Under the pieces are notes generated by a model. That model saw only the letters and a list, made by a program, of their open reading frames with translations. It did not search any database and was not told where the DNA came from. A stretch of DNA of 45,649 nucleotides from Clostridiales bacterium UBA6386 (GTDB lineage Bacteria; Bacillota; Clostridia; Oscillospirales; Oscillospiraceae): NCBI GenBank assembly GCA_002437585.1, contig DJQM01000001.1:1-45649 (forward strand). Direction: 5' to 3'. Made by a program: the position numbers and the translations under genes. Positions 33,833 through 42,009 of the stretch are shown here, piece after piece; position 1 is the first letter of the stretch, and every line of letters begins with the position of its first letter.

Positions 33833-35323
33833 TTAGTTTTCGGAACGCATCCGCTTCTTGGTGACGAGCAGCACCACCGCCGCCAGCACCAGCACGCCGC
33901 CCAGGACGTAGAAGAGGGTGGTACCGATGCCGCCGGTCTCCGGCAGGGTGGAACCGGACTTGTTGACCACATTGGTGGTCAGGGTGCCCTGATCGTCGCT
34001 GGGCGTGAAGGTGATCTCACCGGTGGCTACATCGCCGGACAGGCTGGTCAGGATCGCATCCTGAGCCTGACCTTCCCAGGTGATATTATGATCAGCGGTC
34101 ACAGTGAACTCAATGGCATCAATGGTGTTGAAGCCCGCAGGGGTCACGGTCTCGGTCAGCTTATACTGGCCGTCGTCCAGTCCCCGGAACTCAAAGGAGG
34201 AAGCAGGATTCTGCTCATCAACGGTGAATTCATGCACGGTCTTCCAGGTGTCCAGATTGGTATCAGGATCCTTGTAGAGCTTCTCCAGCTTGAAGGCCGC
34301 GCCGGTCAACTCTTTCCCCGCCAGAGCCTCGTTGGCGTACTTGTTCACGAGTACCTTGTAAGTAAAGACGATGACGTTATCCCAGTTGGTAGTACCCTTT
34401 TGCTCGGTATAAGGATTGTTGGAGTACTCCAGCATTGCCTGGTTCACATTACCCTGCTTGCCCAGAACCGCGCTTTCATTGAGCTTGGCGGTGTATTCCA
34501 CGATAATCTCACTCTCGGCTTTTACGCCGCTGACCTGCTTCAGATCATTGAAAATCACCTCAAAGGTGCAGCCGTCACTGGTGGACGTGTTCACGGTATA
34601 GCCGGTGGTAATCTCCTGGGTGCCAACATAGACCTTCACGCTGGAAGGCTCAAAGGTCAGGCTATCTTCCAACTTATCGTGGAACGCAAAATAATAAGTG
34701 GTATACTTATCAAAGTCCTCCGCCACGGTACCCTTGAGCTGGAAGGGAACGGAATCGCCGATGTCGTAGTCGGCGGAATCCTGCCAGCCGGTGATTGCGC
34801 CGGTAGAATCGTTGGTGTCCTTGATTTTCTTCTCGAAGGAGACCTTGGAAACCTTAGCGGTCAGTGTAACGTCGCCTGCCACATTCACAAGATATCTGCC
34901 GAAGGCCTCGCCTTTGCCCACAGGGCCGGCATCCTCGATCAGATAGTAGCCATCCGCGCAGGCATACGGGGCATCATGATTTACAGTGGCAACAGGATTG
35001 CTCAAGGTGACATGCTTCAGGATTTCCGTCAGCTTTTCAGACTCGGTGCCGTTCATCACGGCAGCCAGAGCGTTCAGCGTATTCTCTTCCACTTCATCGC
35101 CAGTCGTGCCATTGCCGTTCACGCCCCACTTCAGGTTTGAAAGCACCTTGACACCGTTTTCGCCCTCAGTCAGGTCGCCGGTAAAAATCTGGTAGATGTT
35201 GTAGTTCCTTCCGTCATCGGGAACGGTGATGGTGTGCTGGCCTTCCGCAGAAGCGGCGGCGGCCAGGGCGAAGACCATCACCATTGCCAGCAGCAGGCAG
35301 GTCAGTTTTCTCAGCTTGTTCAT
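33833..35323 (-). CDS. Major pilin subunit, LPXTG-anchored, isopeptide-forming
   Basis: 496 residues. Signal peptide (LLLAMVMVFALAAAASA), N-domain to about 160, a second domain starting near VSFEKKIKD with DIGDSVPFQLKGTV, and a C-terminal Cna_B-like domain with E-box YKLTETVTPAGF. The candidate pilin lysine lies in TYKVLVNKY (about residue 335), which a class C sortase could join to the LPETG threonine of the next subunit. Sorting signal LPETGGIGTT, hydrophobic helix, KKRMRSEN tail. It resembles SpaA/FimA-type backbone pilins. The AAAGGAATC ribosome binding site precedes the ATG. Confidence 0.92.
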   Translation of the reverse strand: MNKLRKLTCLLLAMVMVFALAAAASAEGQHTITVPDDGRNYNIYQIFTGDLTEGENGVKVLSNLKWGVNGNGTTGDEVEENTLNALAAVMNGTESEKLTEILKHVTLSNPVATVNHDAPYACADGYYLIEDAGPVGKGEAFGRYLVNVAGDVTLTAKVSKVSFEKKIKDTNDSTGAITGWQDSADYDIGDSVPFQLKGTVAEDFDKYTTYYFAFHDKLEDSLTFEPSSVKVYVGTQEITTGYTVNTSTSDGCTFEVIFNDLKQVSGVKAESEIIVEYTAKLNESAVLGKQGNVNQAMLEYSNNPYTEQKGTTNWDNVIVFTYKVLVNKYANEALAGKELTGAAFKLEKLYKDPDTNLDTWKTVHEFTVDEQNPASSFEFRGLDDGQYKLTETVTPAGFNTIDAIEFTVTADHNITWEGQAQDAILTSLSGDVATGEITFTPSDDQGTLTTNVVNKSGSTLPETGGIGTTLFYVLGGVLVLAAVVLLVTKKRMRSEN

Positions 35324-35372
35324 AATGTGATTCCTTTCTTTTCCTGTTGTTTCAGAATTTGGTTTACGGAAA

Positions 35373-38300
35373 TCATTGTGCTCTGGCGTCCCTCCTTCTG
35401 CGTTTCTTCCGCGTCAGAAGATACAGCCCGGCGGCCGTCAGTGCCGCGCCGCCCAGGGTGAAGCCCCTGGTGCCGCTGCCGCCGGTCTGGGGAAGCTCAT
35501 AGGCGGGAGCCGGTTCGTTTTCCACGAACTCCTGCCGGTCTGTCTTGGACATATTCAGCGCGCCTGACGGAAGGTTCGTGGGAAGGACATGCTCCGTGTC
35601 TTCCTCGTTGGAGAAATAGAAGTACAATACCGGAGGGTCGTCCGGCAGCCGGTAGCCCGCCGGTGCCTTGGTCTCCCAAATGGCATAGAGGGTGTTATAG
35701 GCGAAGTTCTCCGGTGCGTCTTCCTTGTCCCGGATCCGGATGGTCAGCAGGCCGTACTCATTGGAGGTGATGGGATTGGCAAACTGTGTCCCGTCCTCCC
35801 GCTGATAAGCATACTCGGTGTACTGATAAGGATTCACGGAGGTGTCCACCGTGTAGACGGTGAACTGTGCCCCCGGCAGAACCGTTCCGTAGTCTCCCTT
35901 GGCAACCTTATAGATCGCCAGTGTCTTTCCGGAGGTCACCTGGCCGGTGGTACCGGCATCTTCCCACTTGCTCGGGAAGCTATCAGATTTTTTCTCGTAA
36001 CCCGTTCCCTCCAGCGCAACCTTGTTACTAACGCCAAGCCTGTCGATGATGTAGCCCTCCGGTGCGGCGGTCTCCACCTGATACATGTACTCCAGCCGCA
36101 GATGGAACCCGTTCGGCACGTTGGACATGCGCAGGGTGCAGACGCGATTACTGTTATCCTGCGTTTCCTCAAGAACCCATGGCACATGGAGCTGCGTTTC
36201 GGTCTGTGTTCCGTCCTCATTCCGGGTTACCTGATAGAGCTTCACTGAACTCTGAATCAGGGACACGTCCATCTGGTAGTTGGCTCCCGGCCATGATCCA
36301 TCTTCAGCATGCGTATAGGCCCAGATTACCTTCGGGTGGGTCAGGGCATCCACCAGGGTCAGCGTTTCTATACCGTCCTCACCCAGCATCTTACCGTCAG
36401 GGTTGATGTCCACCGAATAGCTCAGCATCCGGCTGTTGTTGAGCCATTTGCCGGTTTTGCTCAAAACTTCGGTCTTATCCGGATTGTCATAGGTCCATTC
36501 CTGAGTCTGGGTGGCACTGCCGATGCCCGTCACCGTGACGCTGTTCTCAAAGGTGTGCGGTACTTCATCCGTGTATTCCGCCCGGCAGGTAAACTTAAAC
36601 CCAACCGTGGTCTTTGTAGGAATATCCGCGTCGTCCTTGCAGGTTACCTGCAGTTTTACCTGATTGGTACTTGAATCGTAGTTTCCCGTTACCCGATACG
36701 CCGCGTCATTGCCAGCGTTTCCGGAAATAGTACCATTCTCCCCGATGGTCATGGTATGCCAATAATGTCCGCCCCATCGCATCGGGTGAAACAGCTCCAG
36801 CTTCGTCAGAGTCACGCCCTCGGGCAGTGTGTCCTGAATATCCAGGGACTTGCGCTGGGTCTCATCCAGATAGACGGTCACATGCCATACCAGTTCGCCC
36901 TGGCTGGTAACGGTGCTGGGTCCGGATTTCCAGTTTCTGTCGGTCTTCTCAACCCCGGATTTCCAGTGTTCATGCGTGTCTTTCCCTTGTTTGTCGCCTG
37001 CCTGAAAGGTATTTTCATATTTCACATTCTGCTTGGTCGGGTCGATGGCCAGAGTAGTATCGTAGATCACAGTCACGTCCTGGGCATTGCCAGTCGTCGG
37101 GATCCAGTCCTTCAGCAGCTTGATGGTGATCTTCCGGAACTTCACGTCTGGGTAGTTGTCAAGATTCTGGTAGTAATCCGGTTTATCCGGAGGACGATAT
37201 ACATGATTTGAAAGGGCAACTTCCATGTCACTTGGCTGGAACCCGAGGGCATCTTGGAAAGCCTGCACGGCCGCTCGCACCTGATCGGCGGTCATATATA
37301 CATCGTCTCTGTTCTGATCACCCATCCAGTCGACCAATTCTGTCCCCTGGGGCATTCCCCCGGCGGGGACGTGAATCGTGACTGTCCAGGGCAGAGTTCC
37401 GGTGGTGCCGTCCTCAGAGAGGGTCAGTTTGCCGCTGGACTTGCTCACGGAGCCGTCGCTGTCGATTTTGACCTGGGTGGTCACCTCTTCCTTGATGTCT
37501 CCCTTGACCAGGTGGGCGGTATTGGAAACGGTCTTCTCGGTCATAGCCGGATTGGCCTTGGTCTGATAGGTGATGGTGTAGGTATTGGTGTTCTTGCCGT
37601 CTTCCCCCGCCAGGAATTTGATGGACACCTGGCCGTTCTCCGTCTTCTGCTCATATCCTTCGTTGGGTGTGACCTGAATCGTATTGGGAAGTGCCTGGCT
37701 CAGCATGTCGTCCGTCAGCACCGCCTCGGCAATGTCCCGTTGTTTGGAGTTGATGATGATCTTCCAGGTGATGGTACCCGCACTCTTGTCATAGCTGCCG
37801 AATTTGGTCACGTCAATGCCCACGTCTACGGTTTTCTCCGTCTTGATCTCATCGCCGGGTTCTTCGGGATCCGGATCGAAGGTGGCCTCATTTTTCACGG
37901 TCTTCTGAGTATCGTCCGCAGGCAGATCTGTATAATAAGTAATGGTATAGGTCTGGTTGTTCTTCTCCCCGCTGACAGGGTTGAAGGTGATCTTCCCGTC
38001 CGCATAGACATAACCGTTGGCGGGGGTTACGGAGATATTCGTTCCGGAGGCCAGAGCCTTAAGCATTTCGTCCGTCAGGGTTGCCCCGGCGATGTCGGTG
38101 CCATTGGCGTTGACCGTGATCGTCCACTTGATCCGGCCGTCCTCCAGCTGTCCGTTCTTTGTGGCCGTGTGGCTCTTATCGATCCAGGCGGAGACGGTCT
38201 TCTCGTCTTTAACCTTCTGATCCCGGCCATCGTCCTTGGCCGTGACGATGAGCGTGTTTTTTGGGTTCATCTTCGCGGAGGGATAATCGGTAACATCGTA

Positions 38301-39698
38301 GGTATATTCTATAGTATAGGATCCGTTCTGTCCCAGACCGGGCAGGTCGTTCATGGTGATGGTTCCCGTGCCGGTGTCGGCATTCCAATTCCAGGTGGCC
38401 TGTCGGGTCTGGCCGTTCACCTTCACGGTTGGCGCACCCAGTGTCATTCCATCCGCCTGAATGGTGTCCGTAAACTGGATTGGATTGGGTGTTCCCTTCT
38501 TGGTGCTGATGGTCACCTTGTAGGTCAGCTTGCCGTCCTTGATCGTGCCGTCCGTGGATTTGCTGGCGGAAATGTCGTATTTCTCCGTTTCGCCGTCGGG
38601 GTAGGTGATGTCCTTGGAATCGATAATCAGCTTGCTGTCTCCATCGCCGATCACGATCTTTCCGTCCTCCTGCACCTTAGAGGCATCCAGGGTTCCGTTA
38701 AAGTTCACGAAGCCTGTCACGTCGTCAGTCGTTGTTAGGATGTTCGGCAGACTAATTCGCACCTGGTAACGAGTGCCGACCTTCTCAAATCGGTAAGTAC
38801 CTCTGCCGTCTTGGAAAGGATGATCCTCGTTAAGCAGATTATCCGGGATCTCAATGCCCTCCGGGTAATCATAGGTATAAGTGGTTTGGTTGTTGAATTG
38901 AGAACCGGGAATCCGGAAGTCAATCCGGATTTCCGTGTTGAACTTATCCTTAGACGGGTCGTAGTCGGCCTTCGGCGTGGAAACCACCTTGATCTCCACA
39001 TTGGGCAGCGATTCCTCCGCTTCTTCCGCGAACAGCATCAGACCGGCCTCGGTCTCCGTGGTCTCCTGAATGGTTTCCTCCGTAGGCGGGGCGGTTTCCT
39101 GGGGTTCCGTGGTCTGGGCAGGCGTTTCCTCTGTCTGGGTGGTCTCCACCGGCTTTGGGGGGCAGCAGCTGTCGGTGTGGGTATGCTCCTCCAGGCCGCA
39201 GGTCGCTACATTTTCCCAGGCGTAGCAGTCATCGGTATGCTGATGAGACCCGGTCTCGGCCATGCCGCAGACGAAGACTTCCTCCGCGCGGCAGCAGCCG
39301 TCCGTGTGGGTGTGGCCGTCGGTCTCCGGCTGGGTGCAGGTCAGATTGCCCTCGGCATCATAGCAGCCCTCCCCGTGGGTGTGGCCGTCGGTCTCCGGGG
39401 TTTCGCAGCTGAGCACCTGCTTCGTACCCTTGCAGGCATCGGTGTGGGTGTGACCCTCCGACTGGGCAAGGGCGCAGACCAGTGTCCCCCGCTGCCGGGT
39501 GTAGCAGCTTTCCGTATGCACATGCTCCGAAAGGCCGCACAGGGTGTCCCGCTCCATGGTGATGGCAGGCAGAATCAGGGCATAGGTGGTGCAGAAAACC
39601 ACCAGGCAGCCCAGAGCCGACACCAGCTTTTTCCATATTCGATTTTTTCGGTGCCTGGCTCTGTAGCCATCGGCACGCTTGCCCAAATCGATATCCAT
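35373..39698 (-). CDS. Giant LPXTG adhesin with N-terminal His/Cys repeats
   Basis: 1441 residues from ATG 39698 (GGGAGAG upstream; a TTG at 39716 sits before that site and is not used). Order: basic N-terminus, membrane or signal helix (about 25-46, ending ALILPAITME), six HxHx3C units at residues 54-179 with a near-constant 23-residue period, a Thr/Glu/Pro linker (180-225), several repeated immunoglobulin-like beta domains (for example around residues 500-760), and a C-terminal SpaA-like domain with E-box WETKAPAGY. Sorting signal LPQTG, helix, basic tail. Probable pilus tip or independent adhesin. Ligand unknown. It starts 22 nt after the signal peptidase gene. Confidence 0.9.
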   Translation of the reverse strand: MDIDLGKRADGYRARHRKNRIWKKLVSALGCLVVFCTTYALILPAITMERDTLCGLSEHVHTESCYTRQRGTLVCALAQSEGHTHTDACKGTKQVLSCETPETDGHTHGEGCYDAEGNLTCTQPETDGHTHTDGCCRAEEVFVCGMAETGSHQHTDDCYAWENVATCGLEEHTHTDSCCPPKPVETTQTEETPAQTTEPQETAPPTEETIQETTETEAGLMLFAEEAEESLPNVEIKVVSTPKADYDPSKDKFNTEIRIDFRIPGSQFNNQTTYTYDYPEGIEIPDNLLNEDHPFQDGRGTYRFEKVGTRYQVRISLPNILTTTDDVTGFVNFNGTLDASKVQEDGKIVIGDGDSKLIIDSKDITYPDGETEKYDISASKSTDGTIKDGKLTYKVTISTKKGTPNPIQFTDTIQADGMTLGAPTVKVNGQTRQATWNWNADTGTGTITMNDLPGLGQNGSYTIEYTYDVTDYPSAKMNPKNTLIVTAKDDGRDQKVKDEKTVSAWIDKSHTATKNGQLEDGRIKWTITVNANGTDIAGATLTDEMLKALASGTNISVTPANGYVYADGKITFNPVSGEKNNQTYTITYYTDLPADDTQKTVKNEATFDPDPEEPGDEIKTEKTVDVGIDVTKFGSYDKSAGTITWKIIINSKQRDIAEAVLTDDMLSQALPNTIQVTPNEGYEQKTENGQVSIKFLAGEDGKNTNTYTITYQTKANPAMTEKTVSNTAHLVKGDIKEEVTTQVKIDSDGSVSKSSGKLTLSEDGTTGTLPWTVTIHVPAGGMPQGTELVDWMGDQNRDDVYMTADQVRAAVQAFQDALGFQPSDMEVALSNHVYRPPDKPDYYQNLDNYPDVKFRKITIKLLKDWIPTTGNAQDVTVIYDTTLAIDPTKQNVKYENTFQAGDKQGKDTHEHWKSGVEKTDRNWKSGPSTVTSQGELVWHVTVYLDETQRKSLDIQDTLPEGVTLTKLELFHPMRWGGHYWHTMTIGENGTISGNAGNDAAYRVTGNYDSSTNQVKLQVTCKDDADIPTKTTVGFKFTCRAEYTDEVPHTFENSVTVTGIGSATQTQEWTYDNPDKTEVLSKTGKWLNNSRMLSYSVDINPDGKMLGEDGIETLTLVDALTHPKVIWAYTHAEDGSWPGANYQMDVSLIQSSVKLYQVTRNEDGTQTETQLHVPWVLEETQDNSNRVCTLRMSNVPNGFHLRLEYMYQVETAAPEGYIIDRLGVSNKVALEGTGYEKKSDSFPSKWEDAGTTGQVTSGKTLAIYKVAKGDYGTVLPGAQFTVYTVDTSVNPYQYTEYAYQREDGTQFANPITSNEYGLLTIRIRDKEDAPENFAYNTLYAIWETKAPAGYRLPDDPPVLYFYFSNEEDTEHVLPTNLPSGALNMSKTDRQEFVENEPAPAYELPQTGGSGTRGFTLGGAALTAAGLYLLTRKKRRRRDARAQ
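39162..39539 (-). repeat. His/Cys tandem repeat region of the adhesin gene
   Basis: Encodes residues 54-179. HxHx3C motifs start at residues 59, 83, 106, 129, 152 and 172, and a preceding Cys (LVC, LSC, LTC, FVC, ATC) lies 8 residues before four of them and 5 before the last. The regular spacing suggests small modules each using two His and two Cys. Confidence 0.85.
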
Positions 39699-39719
39699 AG
39701 GTCTTCTCTCCCGCAATGA

Positions 39720-40304
39720 TCAATTGACTTTTCCGAAATCAGAAAGGGGCCAAACGCAAAATACGATTTTTCCGACCACCTGCTCCTCCGCCACGCAGCC
39801 CACCGCGCTGCTGCGGCTGTCCACGGAGGTGCTTCTGTGGTCGCCCATCAGAAAGAACCGGGATTCCGGCACCTGATAGGGCATTTCCAGGTCGCACTCG
39901 CCCAGCGCCTTCTCGGAGACGTAAGGCTCGATCTGCTCCACCCCATCCACATACACGGTTCCGTCCTCCAGAATATTCACCGTCTCCCCCGGGCCGGCCA
40001 GCACCCGCTTGACCAGCAGCTTATTGCCCAGGTAAAAGGCGACCAGGTCGCCCTTTTCAAAATGGGAGCCTTTGACGGACACCACGATCTGCCCTTCCTT
40101 CAAGGTAGGGGTCATGGAATTGCCGTAAATTTGCAGCACCGGCATCCAGAGCGTGGCCGCCAGCACCGCGAAGGCCGCCACCACCACCAGGGTGTACACC
40201 GTGCTTTTCAGCACCGCGGCGTAGCGGAATTTGTATTGCTCCCGCTTCAGCTCCTTGCGGAGCATGGAAATTTCCGGGACTTCCTTATGTTCCTTGCGCT
40301 TCAT
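39720..40304 (-). CDS. lepB: Signal peptidase I
   Basis: 194 residues with one N-terminal membrane helix (about 32-55). Type I signal peptidase motifs: catalytic Ser in YGNSMTPTL, Lys in LLVKRVLAGPGE, and FFLMGDHRSTSVDSR. It removes signal peptides from exported proteins, here most likely those of the pilus cluster. It follows the coiled-coil gene by 4 nt and precedes the adhesin. A dedicated signal peptidase in a pilin locus is a known arrangement in Gram-positive pili. Confidence 0.94.
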   Translation of the reverse strand: MKRKEHKEVPEISMLRKELKREQYKFRYAAVLKSTVYTLVVVAAFAVLAATLWMPVLQIYGNSMTPTLKEGQIVVSVKGSHFEKGDLVAFYLGNKLLVKRVLAGPGETVNILEDGTVYVDGVEQIEPYVSEKALGECDLEMPYQVPESRFFLMGDHRSTSVDSRSSAVGCVAEEQVVGKIVFCVWPLSDFGKVN

Positions 40305-40308
40305 AGCA

Positions 40309-40728
40309 TTACCTACTATTAAATGTAAAGTCCTCCTGGGTCGGGACGCTCTCCGGCGGCAAGTCCTCTTCCGAGACCCCGGTCTCCATGGCCAGACACT
40401 TCCGGCGGGTCTGCTCCAGGAGCCTGTCCGCCTTCTCCCGGGCTTCCTGCTCCATCCGGCGGCAGATCATCTCACTGCGCTCGTTCAGCAGATTGATATT
40501 TTGCACATACTGGTCGCAGGCCGCCTGCGCCGCCTCAAAGACCCCGTTCAGGCGCAGAGCCGCCTCGGCAATGGAGCCGGCGGAATTGATCTCGATCACC
40601 CGGCTGGCCAGGGCTTCCTCCGCCGCCGCCAGCTTTTTCTTGGTCTGCTCCAGCTCCAGGCTCTGGTCGATCAGCATTTCCAGCAGATCCGCCCGGGAAA
40701 GCCGCCTTAGCTCCTTTTCCGTCATCAT
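40309..40728 (-). CDS. Cytoplasmic coiled-coil protein, first gene of the pilus operon
   Basis: 139 residues, starting at the ATG at 40728 with AGAGG 6 nt upstream; a longer frame upstream crosses the leader hairpin. No signal peptide or membrane helix. The N-terminal LRRLSRADLLEMLIDQSLELEQ is followed by long helices with coiled-coil character (AAAEEALASR, SIAEAALRLNGVFEAAQAA, about 45-110) and an acidic tail. I do not recognise a function; similar short proteins occur at the head of sortase/pilin loci in gut Firmicutes (from memory). Co-transcribed with signal peptidase, adhesin, pilins and sortases, it might organise the assembly site at the membrane. Confidence 0.8.
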   Translation of the reverse strand: MMTEKELRRLSRADLLEMLIDQSLELEQTKKKLAAAEEALASRVIEINSAGSIAEAALRLNGVFEAAQAACDQYVQNINLLNERSEMICRRMEQEAREKADRLLEQTRRKCLAMETGVSEEDLPPESVPTQEDFTFNSR

Positions 40729-40743
40729 AGATAACCTCTTTCG

Positions 40744-40814
40744 CCCGCAGCAGCGGGAAAAACCCAATTTTCAGGCAGCAGACCCAGGAATTTACGCTCC
40801 GCCGCCATTGGGTT
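40744..40814 (-). promoter_or_regulatory. Leader stem-loops of the pilus operon (possible attenuator)
   Basis: On the minus-strand transcript a long stem forms from 40807-40814 plus 40798-40806 with 40761-40768 plus 40774-40782 (8 bp then 9 bp with two G-U pairs), directly followed by TTTTT (40758-40762). A second hairpin, CCCGC/GCGGG (40744-40757), lies just before the AGAGG ribosome binding site. The arrangement is terminator-like and sits between promoter and first gene. Confidence 0.6.
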
Positions 40815-40866
40815 CGCATCTTTACAAATCTTTCTTTATTTCTTTACGCGTTTTTGATTTTATTTC

Positions 40867-40894
40867 ATTATAGCATGATTTTGCGCCATTTCAA
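40867..40894 (-). promoter_or_regulatory. Promoter of the pilus operon
   Basis: On the minus strand TTGAAA (40889-40894), 16-nt spacer, perfect TATAAT (40867-40872). Leader about 130 nt. Confidence 0.8.
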
Positions 40895-40981
40895 TAGTTT
40901 TCCGGTTTTTCTGCAATTTTCACAAATTTGGCTTTACGAAATCGTTTAATCTGCTATTTTCCTTAACTTAACACAGTTTCG

Positions 40982-41011
40982 TAGCCGCAAAAACTACGAA
41001 ATTTTCGTAAT
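40982..41011 (-). terminator. Terminator at the end of the M23 peptidase gene
   Basis: TACGAAA/TTTCGTA stem overlapping the stop codon, followed on the minus strand by GTTTTTG. Moderate strength. Confidence 0.5.
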
Positions 41012-41959
41012 TTTTCCCGTCGGATAGTCCTGCGTATCCAGATCCCGGTAGGGATACACCCTTCGCCAGCCATCGCCTGTCTGAACCAGGCTGCTCCGGT
41101 GGGCGGACAGCAGCCGCACCAGCGGATAGACGTTCACCCAAATCTCCGAGCTGCATTCCTTCTGGCTTTCCTCGAAGACCAGCTGTAAGCCAAAATGCAG
41201 ATGCACCGTCTCAATATTGTTCACGTTCTCCCGGTCGGAATAGCCGGTTCTGCCCATAAAGCCCAGCAGGTCTCCAGCCTGGACAATATCCCCCTCCTGA
41301 AGATTCGGCGCGAAGGGCTTGTCCTTCTGCAAATGGGCATAATAATAGTAGCGGCGGCCGTCAAAGGAGCGGATGCCGATCCGCCAGCCCCCGTACCGGT
41401 TCCAGCCCATGGCCTCCACCACGCCGCCCTCCACCGCCACCACCGGCGTGCCCAGGGAACCCATCAGGTCGTTTCCCAGGTGCTTGCGCCGGAAGCCGAA
41501 GGAACGAGCCGCTCCGAAATCGTTATAGTGGCTGTAGCCACAGCCGGCGGCAATGGGCGAAAAGGCTTTCAGGCCGTAGGCCGGAATCCACTGCCCATCC
41601 TTTTCGATGGCGAAGCTCCCCACAAGGCCGCCCAGCACCGCTTCGTAAGCCCGGTGATAATAATCATAGTACCGGTAATTGCTTCCCAGCAGCTCCTCCG
41701 GGGACTTGTCCCCTTTCAGATCGGAAACCGCCCTCTTCACGGAAGAAAGGCCGCATTTTCCCCCGGTGCGGCAGCCCGCCAGTGCCAGGCTGTCGATCCA
41801 GGAAATGTGCTTTTCCTGCTGAGCCGTCAGAATGTCCTGGCGCAGGGCGTATTCCAGGGATTCATAGGACACGTCAAAATCCACCCAGCGGATGGTCTCC
41901 CCCGCCGCCGGCACCGCCAGCAGAAGCACCGTCAGAATGCCAAACAAAAACCGCCTCAT
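40994..41959 (-). CDS. M23-family metallopeptidase-like exported protein
   Basis: 321 residues from the ATG at 41959 (GAGGTGAGG upstream). Signal peptide (FLFGILTVLLLAVPAAGE). The C-terminal half carries the M23 (LytM/peptidase) signature: HLGNDLMGSLGTPVVAV with H-x3-D, WRIGIRSFDGRRYYYYAHL and VHLHFGLQL. These endopeptidases cut peptidoglycan cross-bridges. The N-terminal half (residues 25-150) is unrecognised and resembles no standard domain by eye. The usual first motif HxxxD is present and both late histidines are kept, so it may be active. Last gene of the ttcA-dusB operon. Confidence 0.88.
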   Translation of the reverse strand: MRRFLFGILTVLLLAVPAAGETIRWVDFDVSYESLEYALRQDILTAQQEKHISWIDSLALAGCRTGGKCGLSSVKRAVSDLKGDKSPEELLGSNYRYYDYYHRAYEAVLGGLVGSFAIEKDGQWIPAYGLKAFSPIAAGCGYSHYNDFGAARSFGFRRKHLGNDLMGSLGTPVVAVEGGVVEAMGWNRYGGWRIGIRSFDGRRYYYYAHLQKDKPFAPNLQEGDIVQAGDLLGFMGRTGYSDRENVNNIETVHLHFGLQLVFEESQKECSSEIWVNVYPLVRLLSAHRSSLVQTGDGWRRVYPYRDLDTQDYPTGKITKIS

Positions 41960-41985
41960 ATCCTCACCTCTCGGCTTAGGATATG
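41957..41985 (-). promoter_or_regulatory. Hairpin enclosing the M23 gene start codon
   Basis: CATATCC (minus strand, 41979-41985) pairs with GGATATG (41957-41963), which contains the ATG; the GAGGTGA ribosome binding site lies in the 15-nt loop. It could limit translation initiation. Confidence 0.55.
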
Positions 41986-42009
41986 AAGCGGCTTTCTTTT
42001 TATACACGA

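Noticed and set aside
37254..38738. Long plus-strand frame opposite the adhesin gene
   Set aside because: Antisense of the repeated beta domains; low-complexity Gly/Val/Leu product without a start site.
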